DNA of 64,000 nt from NCBI GenBank assembly GCA_023653785.1, contig JAMKCH010088182.1:186001-250000 (forward strand), read 5' to 3'. The position numbers and the translations under genes were made by a program. The number at the start of each line of letters is the position of its first letter. Within the stretch, counting starts at the first letter, position 1. This DNA comes from Ophioderma brevispina. Its lineage: Eukaryota > Echinodermata > Ophiuroidea > Amphilepidida > Ophiodermatidae. The notes below the pieces were generated by a model. That model searched no databases. It saw only the letters and a program-made list of their open reading frames with translations, and had not been told where the DNA came from. This document shows positions 63,601 through 64,000 of this stretch, in pieces.

Positions 63601-64000
63601 GCATTAGGACTCACCAGACGTTTAAGACATTTTGATGATCTGCGCGAGAACTATGGCAAATACATTGAAATTGGTGAATTAAATCTATTTGCAAATGCTT
63701 CACATTCGTCAAAAAACAATAAGTGTGTCAATCTAATCCCGTCTGTTAAAGTTTACAACGCATAAGTAATGTAAAGATGGTTTTCCAAAGTAAACACTCT
63801 TTTGAACATCGTTTTTTTTTCAAAGGTGACATATCTGTGTACTGCCATGTATTAGGATACTCGCGCTTTCTCTTTCATTGAGTCAATGGCCCAAGAACCT
63901 TAAGAACCATTTCAAGAGCCACATGCCAAGATTTGGCTAGTTGCCATGTTTCGCTTGTTAATTTCTGACAATATGGCATCTATTGCGCTTAGACCTTCTT
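58783..64000. other. Unannotated right flank
   Basis: Apart from the ATG microsatellite no repeat family or gene is recognised. Overlapping open frames at 61885-62250 (minus, 121 codons) and 61949-62260 (plus, 103 codons) lie in slightly more GC-rich DNA and match no family I know. Confidence 0.4.
60563..60652 (+). repeat. ATG microsatellite
   Basis: Close to 30 ATG units, with ACG interruptions at the right end. Confidence 0.95.

Overview
The window is AT-rich animal DNA with one clear protein-coding gene in 64 kb. Intergenic space is large, and diverged transposon debris, foldback elements and minisatellites are dense. The receptor sequence, tRNA-headed SINE-like pieces, CR1-like LINE fragments and GGCGCGGATCCAG repeat termini suggest a marine invertebrate, perhaps an echinoderm or hemichordate. 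The species cannot be fixed from sequence alone. I see no operons, viral genes, CRISPR array or rRNA.

The gene is a D1-like dopamine receptor on the minus strand. Its coding sequence is intronless from ATG 31462 and keeps the catecholamine-binding residues. The frame as written stops at 30374, but the sequence just after helix 7 looks frameshifted. One missing base near 30433-30436 would open a further 108 codons, ending at 30105, that begin with a typical helix-8 and palmitoyl-cysteine segment. A strong splice acceptor at 31601, two small overlapping uORFs and a polyA signal at 29958 frame the transcript.

Layout: 0-3.2 kb holds short repeats, a TTAA-flanked MITE, a nested inverted-repeat element and a degenerate 20-bp-scale repeat field. 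4.3-6.3 kb holds a 1.3-kb foldback and a decayed tandem array. 7.9-11.5 kb holds one copy of a two-copy DNA element and a near-identical tandem duplication that differs by a 1,043-bp indel, which may be real or a haplotype assembly artefact. 13.4-15.7 kb holds four hairpin or MITE-like elements. 21.2-24.2 kb holds two 1-kb foldbacks. 24.5-29.9 kb is quiet, 30.1-31.6 kb is the receptor, and 31.6-36.2 kb is its upstream side.

Further right, 36.3-37.7 kb is a TIR-bounded element with six copies of a GTCACACACGTGACC-like palindrome. 38.2-40.5 kb has tRNA-like or SINE pieces and a tandem duplication. 42.4-44.1 kb is a decayed CR1-like LINE interrupted by a 0.9-kb foldback. 44.3-45.6 kb has a recent tandem duplication and the second copy of the two-copy element. 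55.8-58.8 kb is an element-like block bounded by inverted GCGGATCCAG ends and containing an eight-unit array whose units shorten from about 243 to 173 bp. The remaining DNA to 64 kb shows no recognisable gene, only a long ATG microsatellite and small unassigned ORFs.

No undescribed multi-gene system is evident. The best leads are the receptor frameshift, the CACGTG-palindrome element, the shortening array and the near-identical duplication.
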